Shown here in pieces: positions 9,590 through 17,974 of a DNA stretch of 17,974 nt. Source of the stretch: Discostella pseudostelligera (taxonomy: Eukaryota; Bacillariophyta; Thalassiosirophyceae; Thalassiosirales; Thalassiosiraceae); NCBI GenBank assembly GCA_036940085.1, contig JALLBK010000675.1, positions 1-17,974 on the forward strand. Direction: 5' to 3'. The notes under the pieces are model-generated. The model was not told the DNA's origin and did no database searches. It saw only the letters and a program-made list of their open reading frames with translations. The translations under genes and the position numbers were made by a program. The first letter of the stretch is position 1, and each line of letters starts with the position of its first letter.

Positions 9590-10250
9590 GTTGACACCTG
9601 ATTCGGTTGGATAGTTGAATTCATTTGCCAATTGATGGCCATGTGATGCAATCGCTCTGCATTTTGACCAACGCTTCCGCCGTCGCGCCGGTCATGCTCT
9701 GAGCTTTCGATTTCGAGACCATTGACAATGACAATAAAAGTTGAGGGTGAGAAAAATCATCATTTAAAAAATCAAAGGCGAAGGTTGTGGTTGGAAGGAG
9801 GGAAGCGTTGTCAACCATACCTGAACCTTCTTGGATCGAGGAACATCACTCTAGATACTCCTTCTAGATACTACTACTGCGGATGTCAGAATTCATGCAT
9901 TCCATTCTCTCTCATCGTCGTAGGTCATCGTGCCAGTGTTTTTGTGTGGAAGACTTCGACGACGATGACGACGCACGACGCGTCCGACGAGAAGACGATC
10001 TTCCCGCCATTTTCGCAACTACTCCTACTAGAAATCACGCGTATTTTCCACCATCTCGGAATGGAATGAGTCCAAACTTTCCGTCAGAATGATGCATACA
10101 CACCCTAGTCTGCCACCAATCATTCAACTATCAGTACTAGCAGTTATCAGTTATTGTATGAAATTTGCATTATTCCCTCACCCACAACTATCTCCACAAT
10201 AATTTGCACATCCGCATCAATACTCTAAATGTTACATCAAAACATCTTTT
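9590..10250. other. Intergenic: RSH upstream region and VPS28 3' region
   Basis: About 660 bp lie between the RSH start region and the VPS28 stop, both genes leftward. I see no gene I can support. It contains a 13-bp imperfect tandem (CTAGATACT at 9851-9859 and 9864-9872), a GACGAC-rich stretch near 9957-9990, and an E2F-like TTCCCGCCATTTTCGC at 10001-10016, about 410 bp upstream of the first RSH ATG. A 65-codon leftward open frame (9818-9621) starts with ATG upstream of RSH in another frame; if transcribed it would be an upstream ORF. Confidence 0.6.
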
Positions 10251-11036
10251 TCAATCCCCAATACCAACATCATTCAAAAATCGTGTAAACTCCGTATATG
10301 CCTTATTCAACTCAAACTTCAATTGTTGTCCATCATCTTCATCAATAACATCCACGGCTCTCATACCATTTAATTTTTCCAACCAACATTGTACTATTGC
10401 CATCGGACCAAAATTCGGTGGCGTCTCCAATGGCAATCGATTCATCGATGATTGTAAATCACTCAATAATGGCTGTATTTCATCCACAGATCGTTGACCT
10501 AAGTGTATGGCATCCATGGCATTTATAAAATCTTTGACAGTTTCGGCAACAATTGCCGCAAGTTTCCCCGCACTATCGGCAATATTCTCTTTGGTCTTTT
10601 CAGGAACGCCCACAGTGAGTAATCGATGTGAGGCACGTGGACAATCCATTTGATAGACACGCATGAATGTTTCTGTGGTGGTAATGCCAGCCTTGGTTGC
10701 TCCACTACTACTGCTACTCGACAGCAATGCCGCCTTCTCTGCAATCTTAAACTGCGATAATAATTTGTTACATTCCGATGTGTATTCACTTTGTGATATG
10801 GCATTTTGGGCATAGGCACGTTCGAGATGTTCGGTTGCTACGATGATGGTGTACAAGTCTGCCATGTTTTCGTAGTCTTTCCGTTCTTTGGTGGTGGTGT
10901 AGAGTTCAATTTCGGGATGGGTGGTGTCGATTGCTGTGGTCGCTGCGGCGACGGTGGAGGAGGATGCCGACGACGACGTTAGTGACGATGATGGTGTCGT
11001 CGTTGCCGAGGATTTGGGGGGAGGTTGATTCCACAT
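10251..11036 (-). CDS. VPS28: VPS28, ESCRT-I subunit
   Basis: Single exon, 261 aa, close to the usual VPS28 length. After a Ser/Thr/Ala-rich N-terminal extension (residues 1-40), the N-terminal core reads ELYTTTKERKDYENMADLY (44-62), then SEYTSECNKLLSQFK (83-97) and TFMRVYQMDCPRASHRL (123-139), all matching the family pattern that packs against TSG101 and VPS37. The C-terminal four-helix domain (about 150-255) holds LETPPNFGPMAIVQCWLEKL (203-222) and FELNKAYTEFTRFL (241-254). The family's C-terminal domain contacts ESCRT-II in fungi and animals. Role: ESCRT-I binds ubiquitinated membrane cargo at the endosome and starts sorting into multivesicular bodies. The poly-Ser loop at 106-111 is an insertion between core helices. 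The ATG at 11036 lies in context AAAATGTGG. It diverges from the phosphoesterase gene, 416 bp away. Confidence 0.95.
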   Translation of the reverse strand: MWNQPPPKSSATTTPSSSLTSSSASSSTVAAATTAIDTTHPEIELYTTTKERKDYENMADLYTIIVATEHLERAYAQNAISQSEYTSECNKLLSQFKIAEKAALLSSSSSSGATKAGITTTETFMRVYQMDCPRASHRLLTVGVPEKTKENIADSAGKLAAIVAETVKDFINAMDAIHLGQRSVDEIQPLLSDLQSSMNRLPLETPPNFGPMAIVQCWLEKLNGMRAVDVIDEDDGQQLKFELNKAYTEFTRFLNDVGIGD

Positions 11037-11452
11037 TTTACTGGCGGAGATGGTGCTGGGTTAATGGTGATGATGACGACGACGCCACTGAAGCTGGAGA
11101 TTAATAATGATGAGTGATACGAACGATGGCGGCGGCCATGGTACGAGTATCACAAACGATGTCGTGCTCGTAGCGTGTGAGGATTTGGTGGTTTCACATA
11201 AAGCTTGTGTTTAGTATCTTTTTCAATTCCAAATTTTAATTTTAAAATTTGTTAAGTATCTTTTTCAATTTCACATTTAAATTTTAAATTTTCTTAAGAA
11301 AAGATATGGGATATCGTATGGGAGAACGATGACAATGGTGACAATGTGAGAGCCTGTGAGAGCACACTCAACGGAGAGATAGACTACCTAATTATTGTTC
11401 CGCCAACAACACAAGGCTTGTCGCTCAACGATAGACATTTGAAGCAATCAGC
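11037..11452. promoter_or_regulatory. Divergent promoter region of VPS28 and the phosphoesterase gene
   Basis: These 416 bp separate two divergent ATGs. The VPS28 side is rich in GATGAC/GACGAC repeats and contains a GGCGGCGGCCATGG stretch near 11130. The middle holds an AT-rich 42-bp imperfect tandem repeat (separate entry). The phosphoesterase side has short direct repeats (GACAATG twice near 11330-11347, and GTGAGAGC twice near 11347-11365). I could not assign a TATA box. Confidence 0.5.
11213..11296. repeat. 42-bp AT-rich imperfect tandem duplication
   Basis: Two units of 42 bp, 11213-11254 and 11255-11296, both begin AGTATCTTTTTCAATT and end with TTA. By eye 37 of 42 positions match. The second half of each unit is almost pure A/T, with self-complementary stretches such as AATTTTAAAATT. 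It lies in the shared upstream region of VPS28 and the phosphoesterase gene. Confidence 0.9.
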
Positions 11453-13999
11453 ATGACCAATGTCGAGGAGAATGACGACGATGACGATTATCCCCTAAAC
11501 TGCATCGATGACACCGGCGATGGATTCTCGGGTTGGTTTGCCATATCAAATCCGCGAACGTGCAATGACTTCTGTTATTGGGAGATTGTTACTCCAACCA
11601 GACCAACGACATCATCATCACCGTCATCCGTTGGAATGGGGGAAGAGGAATCAAAAAGTACAGCAGCAGAAGCAGCAGTTGATGAACAAGAAATAGATGG
11701 TGACACAACTTACAACTCATGGAACACTGCCAATCCACATGTCTCAAGTGTCATTTACCACCCACAAAATAATAACAACGAGACTAATGCAGCTCCTGTC
11801 GCCTACTGGACATGTCTATTTAATGTTGCCAGTGATAAAATTACTGTAGCAAATCCGGGCAATGGAAAACGTTGGATAGATGTATGGCAGGACTATGATT
11901 TATCGTCTACTACTACAACTACTTCTCCTACTAAAATTGGTGGCGGTGCTCCTACAGTCAAAAATGACATTCCTTTTCTCTACCTACGATGCCAAAAGGG
12001 AGCGGGAGAACAATTGACTACATGGTCTAGCGAGGCTATCAAATCGGCAACATTTTGGCAAGGTTGGATTGTTATCATCACATTGATATTCAGTGGAGAA
12101 ATCTTGACGATACTGGTTTGGATGATTCGTAAACGAAGAATTGTAGCACGATATGCCCAAGTGGGTGTTTTGGAGGATCAAGAGGATGCAGTTGGTGTAG
12201 TCGGAATAGTAGGAGTGGGGGCAGCTCCACTACGGATAGTTGAGGAATCTTGGAGGGACAATCATGGAGTTCAACCCGAATGGATGACAAGAACACCCCG
12301 TTGCAAGTATTGTGCACCATGCACCTTCCGACGACGATTCCCCACAAAGTACATCTTCCGAACACTACTTCTCCTACTCTGCAATCTAATCCTGACAATC
12401 ACTCTATCGTTTGTGTCCCTATCATTAATGGAACTTCGATCCAATCCGTATTTTACCGAAAGGATGCAAGTGTTGACACCGGCATGTACCGATCCTACAT
12501 TGGTTTGTCCTGCGGGGAATGAAGATATTGATCGGCCGTCGGTGGGGCAATGGTCACGGCATCTGAGAGATGAAACACCAACAACTATCATCGCTGCATC
12601 AACAGTCAATGCCACCAATAGTGTATCGCCCAACCATCAGCATCAACATGGCACGGAACCCTTCTCCTACATAATTGCATCGGATGCACAACTCTATTGG
12701 TTCAATGGCGAATTTTCTGAAATGGGCCAAAAAACAATACCATCTTCATGCTCAGCCTCCGATTCGTGTGGAAGATGTACCGCCAAACATGGATTGAATA
12801 CCAATCTTCGATTGAAAAATGCATGGGAAGGTTTGATGATGGGTAGAACGGATGGAATGAGGAGCAGGAAGAATGTATCTCGTAGTAGTACTAGTAGGAT
12901 TGATAGTGATGATTTGCCGATTCCAAACACTTTGATTATGAACGGCGATCTAACAGCATACTTCCATCCATGGGAGAAGAAGGCGTACGACAATATCTAT
13001 CACAGCATCAACGGCCTACAATATTACTTCCCTTCATTAGGAAATCACGACATTGAACATCCCGGTGGTGCCATGTATGGTGGCGATGAGTGGGAAGTGG
13101 GTGGTCCACCCAATTGCAATATGGAGCATGCAATTAGATACTTCAAAGGTGGATTCTGTGGCAAAATACCAGCATTTCATCCCGATCGGATAGTGAGATA
13201 TGATTCGTCTAGTTTAGCGTATTCGTGGGACCAGGGTCGGTATCACTTTGTTCATTTGCATTACTATCCAACCTATGAAATGGCGTCGGTGAATTACCAT
13301 TCATCACTGAAATGGCTCGAGCGTGATCTTCATCTTGCATATGATGCAGGAATGACAACTTTCCTATTTGTGCATGCCGTCCAGGGTCTGAACGAGGCCA
13401 TGGAAATGATCATACTCGGGAAAAATGTGAGAGCAATCATAGCTGGTCACACTCATCGATGCTTGGCGACGAAGTGTGAGGGATTGCGTCCTCTGAACGT
13501 TAACCAAATGGAATATTTGGACTCGTTGGACATTGTTGTCGATAAGTGTATCCCGGCCGCGTACGACACGTGCCAGGTATTGACTGGGGAGAACATGATA
13601 TATGTGAAGGACTTGAAGTATGATATTGCAGTGCAGAAGAAGCGGCTTGAAAATAATGAACGAACAGATAGGCCATTGTGCCCCAAGCCGGCACCATTCT
13701 ATATCAATGCAACTGACAACACTCTACTGTGCCGTCAAACTGTATACAGCCAACCCACCTTTCCCTTTGAAATCAACGACAAATCAGCTGGAGAGACGAT
13801 ACCAATTTTCTGGAGTGGATCATCTAGTTTTGAAACATTTCTTAGAGGAGACTTTTACGATGACAGAATTGTAATTAATGCTCTGACTGTGTCTTCCGAA
13901 GGCGAGGCTGTGAGATATGTTGACGAACATGATGTTCCAAATGCTGTTTATCCCTATCATGAGGTTGCCGATATTGAGGAGGTTGTAATTTATCTCTAG
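11453..13999 (+). CDS. Two-pass membrane calcineurin-like metallophosphoesterase
   Basis: Single exon, 848 aa. The N-terminal ~200 residues have an acidic start, several Cys and low-complexity insertions. Two membrane segments follow, at about 205-227 (WIVIITLIFSGEILTILVW) and 303-327 (LLLLLCNLILTITLSFVSLS). The loop between them carries CKYCAPC (284-290). Residues 400-680 hold the metallophosphoesterase core in order: SDAQ (D411, Q413, in the place of the usual DxH), NGDL (D499), GNHD (530-533), a possible metal His at VHA (H641) and GHTH (665-668). With two segments, the N-terminal region and the catalytic domain should lie on the same side of the membrane, with the Cys-rich loop opposite; Cys-rich segments and NxS/T sites in the catalytic part suggest a lumenal or outside location. 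The family uses two metal ions to hydrolyse phosphomonoesters or diesters; the substrate is not readable here. The DxQ variant occurs in some subfamilies, so activity is still expected. Its stop lies 81 bp from the VPS34 stop. Confidence 0.9.
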   Translation: MTNVEENDDDDDYPLNCIDDTGDGFSGWFAISNPRTCNDFCYWEIVTPTRPTTSSSPSSVGMGEEESKSTAAEAAVDEQEIDGDTTYNSWNTANPHVSSVIYHPQNNNNETNAAPVAYWTCLFNVASDKITVANPGNGKRWIDVWQDYDLSSTTTTTSPTKIGGGAPTVKNDIPFLYLRCQKGAGEQLTTWSSEAIKSATFWQGWIVIITLIFSGEILTILVWMIRKRRIVARYAQVGVLEDQEDAVGVVGIVGVGAAPLRIVEESWRDNHGVQPEWMTRTPRCKYCAPCTFRRRFPTKYIFRTLLLLLCNLILTITLSFVSLSLMELRSNPYFTERMQVLTPACTDPTLVCPAGNEDIDRPSVGQWSRHLRDETPTTIIAASTVNATNSVSPNHQHQHGTEPFSYIIASDAQLYWFNGEFSEMGQKTIPSSCSASDSCGRCTAKHGLNTNLRLKNAWEGLMMGRTDGMRSRKNVSRSSTSRIDSDDLPIPNTLIMNGDLTAYFHPWEKKAYDNIYHSINGLQYYFPSLGNHDIEHPGGAMYGGDEWEVGGPPNCNMEHAIRYFKGGFCGKIPAFHPDRIVRYDSSSLAYSWDQGRYHFVHLHYYPTYEMASVNYHSSLKWLERDLHLAYDAGMTTFLFVHAVQGLNEAMEMIILGKNVRAIIAGHTHRCLATKCEGLRPLNVNQMEYLDSLDIVVDKCIPAAYDTCQVLTGENMIYVKDLKYDIAVQKKRLENNERTDRPLCPKPAPFYINATDNTLLCRQTVYSQPTFPFEINDKSAGETIPIFWSGSSSFETFLRGDFYDDRIVINALTVSSEGEAVRYVDEHDVPNAVYPYHEVADIEEVVIYL

Positions 14000-14080
14000 C
14001 TCGGCGACACTAGACAAATTATCCCTATCATGAGCACTCTTGATGACATTTCCGATCACATAACAACAATTACTGAATCA

Positions 14081-17000
14081 TCATCTCCTGGCCACTGAAA
14101 GCTGATGAAACATTTCCATAACTCGAGGTGCGAGTGCTGACAATGATTCATTAATTAATCCAACGAAAAACAACTCCGCCTGCTCATCTGTCAGTTCAAG
14201 TTTGAACCGTTCTTCGACTTTTGAGATAACACCAATGGCATCAGCTGATGGGTTGTGCGATAAGTCTTCAATCCCTGCATCGCTCATGAGATGAAGTAAG
14301 TTTAGGACAAGCCCTGCACTCTTCCGAAGGACATTAAATCCTTGGCAGGCTAACGAGCAAAATTGTCGGTATTCTTTTGATTCGGTTCCACCCATACCAT
14401 CCACCATCTGCGGAGAATATGAAACAGTATTGTATGATAAGTCAAGATTGCAATCGAACAGGACACGTAATCTGTGTACTCGTACCTCCTTTGTAAGACG
14501 AAAAGCTGTAGGAAGCGGCTTGGGATCTCTGCCAAATATGAAGCCAAAGTCTAACAATACAAATAAAAGATAATTTCGTAAGTAATTCCACTGGGCTACA
14601 AACATTGACGAATCGAAAGGCACTTACCAATGTGAAAAAAGTTACCACTTGGTTGGATCATAATGTTATCAAGATGCCGATCACCAACTCCAAGGAGGTA
14701 GGTCAGAACGCAATATCCAGCACAGCTTCTTATGTAAGTCTGCAAAACATCCGGTTTCACCGAGTACGGTGCCCCTACTTGTGGGGCTACACTTTGGAAA
14801 AAGGCCATGATCGAATTATTGTGACTTGACAAAATCTGGCTGACTGGAATGCTTCTTTCAACAAATTCTATCAACCCCGTATTGTTGGGCATTGCCAAGA
14901 TGGAATAAGGTCTCAAACTGATGCACACAAGGTGATAACAATCATTACTGTGAGCGTTCCAACAGTCTTATCAGTTGAAATAAATTCATCGAGTCTTACC
15001 ATAAGTCGAGTGTACCACGTTTTAGTAACCGTTCCATCAACTGAATCATCATGATTACAAGTTGATCTTGGCGCAAATCATCGCCTGTTTTTAGCATCAC
15101 TTTGTACATTGGATGCAATTCCTCGTTCTGCTTTGATTGCTTTGTAGTCTCCAGCCGGGACGGTGCAACTAGGAAATCTAACACTGCTGGATAGAGAGCA
15201 GATTTGAACATTTTTGCGGAGTTGCAATTGATGCCTTTGACCCAAATGTGAGGAGCCGAAGGGAGAGGCACTGCACGGGGGATGTTACGGAACCCACCAG
15301 CTTCTAATGCTTCTCTCAAATGTTTTTCTTTGGCATCTTTCTTCCCACGGACGTCAAGACTGTCTCTTTGACATTTCAATATCCCGGAGATAAACTTCTC
15401 CTGCTCCACCAGTAGCTGCCAGAGTGACATTGTTGGTTCAGGTTGAGGATCTTGGTTTGGAGAGATGATAGTTCCATTGCTGACAAGAGTATGAGAGAGT
15501 TTCTCTTGGAATGCAAGGAATACTTCCCGATATCTGGCTTCGTATATTCGATTCTCGAGTTCGATTCTCAGATACCTAGATGAATAGAACAGAATAAGCG
15601 GAGAAGTAAATGAGAATATGCAATGCATGCTTACTCACCAAAACAAGTAATTTGCTAATTCAATATTGCGAGAAGCACGATCGATCAAAAATTCTGACAG
15701 GGAATAGACTCGACCTGACGTTGTGGTATTGCTTCCTTTATCTAGCGGTAAGAACCCACCACTGATATTCTCTTCGTACTTCAACGCTTGCACAAGCTGC
15801 AAGAGGTACAGCCGCAACTCTTCATCTGGGGCATTATTTAGAGTGTCGATCGCATATGATCTCACCTAAAGACACAACACAGAAGACGATGAGCAAACAG
15901 AGGATTTTTTGCATCGACAGAATGACGGAATCGAGAGGTTAGCACTCACCAAACTAGTCTGAAAAGCTACATTTCGTCCCAGCAATTTCAACGCATCCGT
16001 CACCTCAATAGGACTGCGTTTCCTCCATTGATCTAACAATTCTGCCGCTTGGACCACCTCACTTTCGCAGCTCCAATCAACCGCCAACAAGAACTTAGTT
16101 AGAGCACGTCGATTGTCGACAAGGCTGAATCGGAATTTCCAAAGCAAATCCTTCTCTTCCGTACTCAAATGATAGCTAGGGCTGCCTATGATCCGTTCCA
16201 ACCTCCCCCGCTGGACTCTATCAGGCTTTAGTCCAGGATCGACCAATCCTCGGATTAAATCGTGGGCTAATATCCGATACTTGTCTTGGGCAGGGTTGTC
16301 GAGTGGATTTTCATTCTCGTCCGTCAGGGGTGGTTCATGATCAAGAGTCTGAAGGAGCGGATATAAAAACGATTGGGGTAGTGCCGATGATGCAGGTAAA
16401 TCCATTGCCGAGGGGCTAATGCATACAGTCAAACCATCTTTCTCCATTGGGTGGATGGCGGAATGAAACTTAATCAATTCGCTCGCTGTTATGGAACCAG
16501 TAGTGCCGCGAAGGTGTGACGAGGTTTCGACGGGATAAATTGGCTCTTCGTACAGGATGGGTATTGGAGGCGTAGGCAGTTCAATAATAAGATAGGGTTC
16601 ATCATGATGCGAGGATGTAGGTGCAGGATTCGCATGTCGAGGAGGACGGATAGTCGGAGCAACTCCGCCTTCGTTGAAATAAATGTCGTCTGTATCATCA
16701 TCTTGCTCGTGCAGCACCTCCAAGCAACGTTCTCGCGTCAGGGCATCCAACCAAGATATTTCTTGCGAACTGGTTGCTTGCGAAGATGATGGGCGGGTAG
16801 CTTCCACATAATTTGAGGAGGACCCAGGAGCATTTGTTCGATTTAATTCATGTAATATCAACGATGCCTTCCACTTCGGATCTTCGACATCCGGAAATTT
16901 TCTCCCATCAAACCAGCCAGAATGAGAATGTCGAGTGTTTCTATCACCATAGAATATGCCAGGGGTTGCTCCTCCTTCCGAAAATGTTTCAATGGGCACA

Positions 17001-17782
17001 ATATCATCTCCCTCATCATCACCTCCCATGGATTGATATCTCATCCCACCATCGGCCATAATGTTTGCATGTAATCTTAGTTTGTGCAAACCGGATCGCA
17101 ACCTCCCATTTTGATCAAAAAGCGGCAGTGTTGTACCCCATACTTTGGAATTGCATTGATCGTTGTCATCATCTCGTGTTCGATTGACATTCTCATTATC
17201 ACTACCATCAAAATCGGAAAAATCTCCCTCACAAAAGACATTTATTGTAAGGCATGCATCGCGGGTCAAATCCCTCCATCGAACGGGTAGACTAATCGAC
17301 GTATCAAACGCGCTAGTGCCCCATTCTTTTCCACGTGCAAAGTCGTTGGTGAAATGCGAGAAGTTGTGTCGATTGGTGGTATTATTATTGTTGTAGGGAA
17401 TGAGTGGCGAATATCTGTTAGAGATGGGCACAGCTTGGAGGGGTAGTCCCATGCCGTAGAGTGACGCCTCGACACGACACTCTGGATAATAAATAGTATT
17501 TTCCAGTAACTCGCCCTCGTTTATCTTCTTTTCATCTTCGAGGGATGGTATGACGCCATTCTGAGCATACCATCCCGCAGAAGCAAGCGGACCAATGTCG
17601 GTAAGCGACGCATTCCGAACTCGAAATGTCACTGTGCTCGAGGCACCCAATGCCGTTGAATGGGGAAACCAGGAGTATATAATTTCAGTGGCATCTTTAC
17701 TTAATTGTGGATAATTGGTGCTGTGGGTGCTGCTGTTAGCATTGGCGCTAGCATTCGTAGTAGTGGAGTTGGCGGCGCTCAT
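14081..17782 (-). CDS. VPS34: Class III phosphatidylinositol 3-kinase VPS34
   Basis: Six exons: 17782-15950, 15865-15639, 15575-15000, 14917-14628, 14550-14486 and 14407-14081; introns of 84, 63, 82, 77 and 78 bp are all GT-AG, and each junction restores a family motif. The product is 1105 aa, longer than yeast or human VPS34 (under 900 aa), mostly because of low-complexity insertions in the C2 region. Domains: C2 (about 45-415; VRWRDLTRDACLTINVF, then LFDQNGRLRSGLHKLRL); helical PIK domain (about 495-690; NPAQDKYRIL, LLWKFRFSL, RALTKFLLAVDW, LYLLQLVQALKYE); kinase domain (about 800-1105; K849 in MLKTGDDLRQDQ, DRHLDN at 958-963, DFG at 976-978, FGRDPKPLP, MVDGMGG). It makes PI3P on endosomal and autophagic membranes with VPS15. 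No class I Ras- or adaptor-binding region is seen. An overlapping upstream ATG lies 8 bases before the start. The extreme C-terminus differs from the usual AQYWR ending (see findings). Confidence 0.96.
14408..14485 (-). other. In-frame, stop-free intron 5 of VPS34
   Basis: This 78-bp GTACGAGT...CCGCAG intron follows codon E997 and is a multiple of three with no stop. Family alignment (LTKE joined to MVDGMGG) shows that it is normally removed. If retained it would insert 26 residues just after the DFG segment. Confidence 0.85.
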
Positions 17783-17974
17783 GGTTCATCGTCCAAACAT
17801 CCAAATGCGATTGGCATTCACCAAAATATCGCTGAGAGTGGAAGAATCCGTCTGCTATTCTGCCTCTATCGCCCTTCAAGCACCATTCAAAGAAAGTGAG
17901 AAGGGAAGAGGAAATTAGGCGACGTAAATACCATTCCATCGTTGAAATCATCGCCAAATTTGCCCGTTACTTTC

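Noticed and set aside
9621..9818. 65-codon leftward frame upstream of RSH, possible first exon or regulatory uORF
   Set aside because: It ends in a stop before the RSH ATG, is in another frame, and shows no splice pattern joining it to RSH. The transcript start is unknown, so a uORF is only a possibility.
9883..10092. 69-codon plus-strand ATG frame between RSH and VPS28
   Set aside because: The sequence is low-complexity (Asp/Arg from GACGAC repeats) with no motif, and the region fits better as RSH upstream sequence.
10251..17782. VPS28 and VPS34 as a membrane-trafficking gene cluster
   Set aside because: They lie 3 kb apart on the same strand with an unrelated opposite-strand gene between them and no shared promoter. 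Chance proximity explains this.
1..17974. Mobile elements, CRISPR arrays, tRNA or rRNA genes
   Set aside because: No transposase, integrase or reverse-transcriptase motif, terminal repeats, regularly spaced repeats or recognisable RNA gene was seen by eye on either strand.

Overview
The window looks like nuclear DNA of a photosynthetic stramenopile, most likely a diatom. The evidence is: short GT-AG introns (63-120 bp) in three genes; compact alternating-strand gene order with only 81-157 bp between convergent stop codons; many Ser, Asp and His homopolymers made of trinucleotide repeats; and a bipartite plastid pre-sequence with an A|F (ASAFAP-like) cleavage site on a RelA/SpoT homologue. The species cannot be named from sequence alone. 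There is no sign of an operon, phage, IS element, CRISPR array or RNA gene.

Layout. (1) 123-1436 (+): a two-exon CHK/aminoglycoside-phosphotransferase-like kinase. (2) 1573-4377 (-): a 934-aa secretory or organellar protein with a central coiled coil and a C-terminal UVR-like motif; its upstream region carries paired E2F-like sites. (3) 5033-6395 (+): an acidic, His-rich hypothetical protein, broken in this assembly by one N flanked by two identical 72-bp copies, almost certainly a contig-join artefact. (4) 6553-9544 (-): a four-exon plastid-targeted RSH, with an intact (p)ppGpp synthetase domain and an eroded hydrolase domain. (5) 10251-11036 (-): VPS28 of ESCRT-I. (6) 11453-13999 (+): a two-pass membrane metallophosphoesterase. 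(7) 14081-17782 (-): a six-exon class III PI 3-kinase (VPS34).

Genes 2/3 and 5/6 are divergent pairs sharing upstream regions of 655 and 416 bp. Genes 1/2, 3/4 and 6/7 converge. VPS28 and VPS34 both act in endosomal membrane traffic, but they are on the same strand with an unrelated gene between them, so nothing suggests a functional cluster. The RSH acts in plastid stringent signalling.

The items most worth a second look are the synthetase-only architecture of the RSH, the assembly duplication that falsely frameshifts gene 3, the E2F-like promoter motifs, a stop-free in-frame intron just after the DFG motif of VPS34, the divergent C-terminus of VPS34, and an AT-rich 42-bp tandem duplication in the VPS28/phosphoesterase promoter. 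I found no convincing undescribed multi-gene system.
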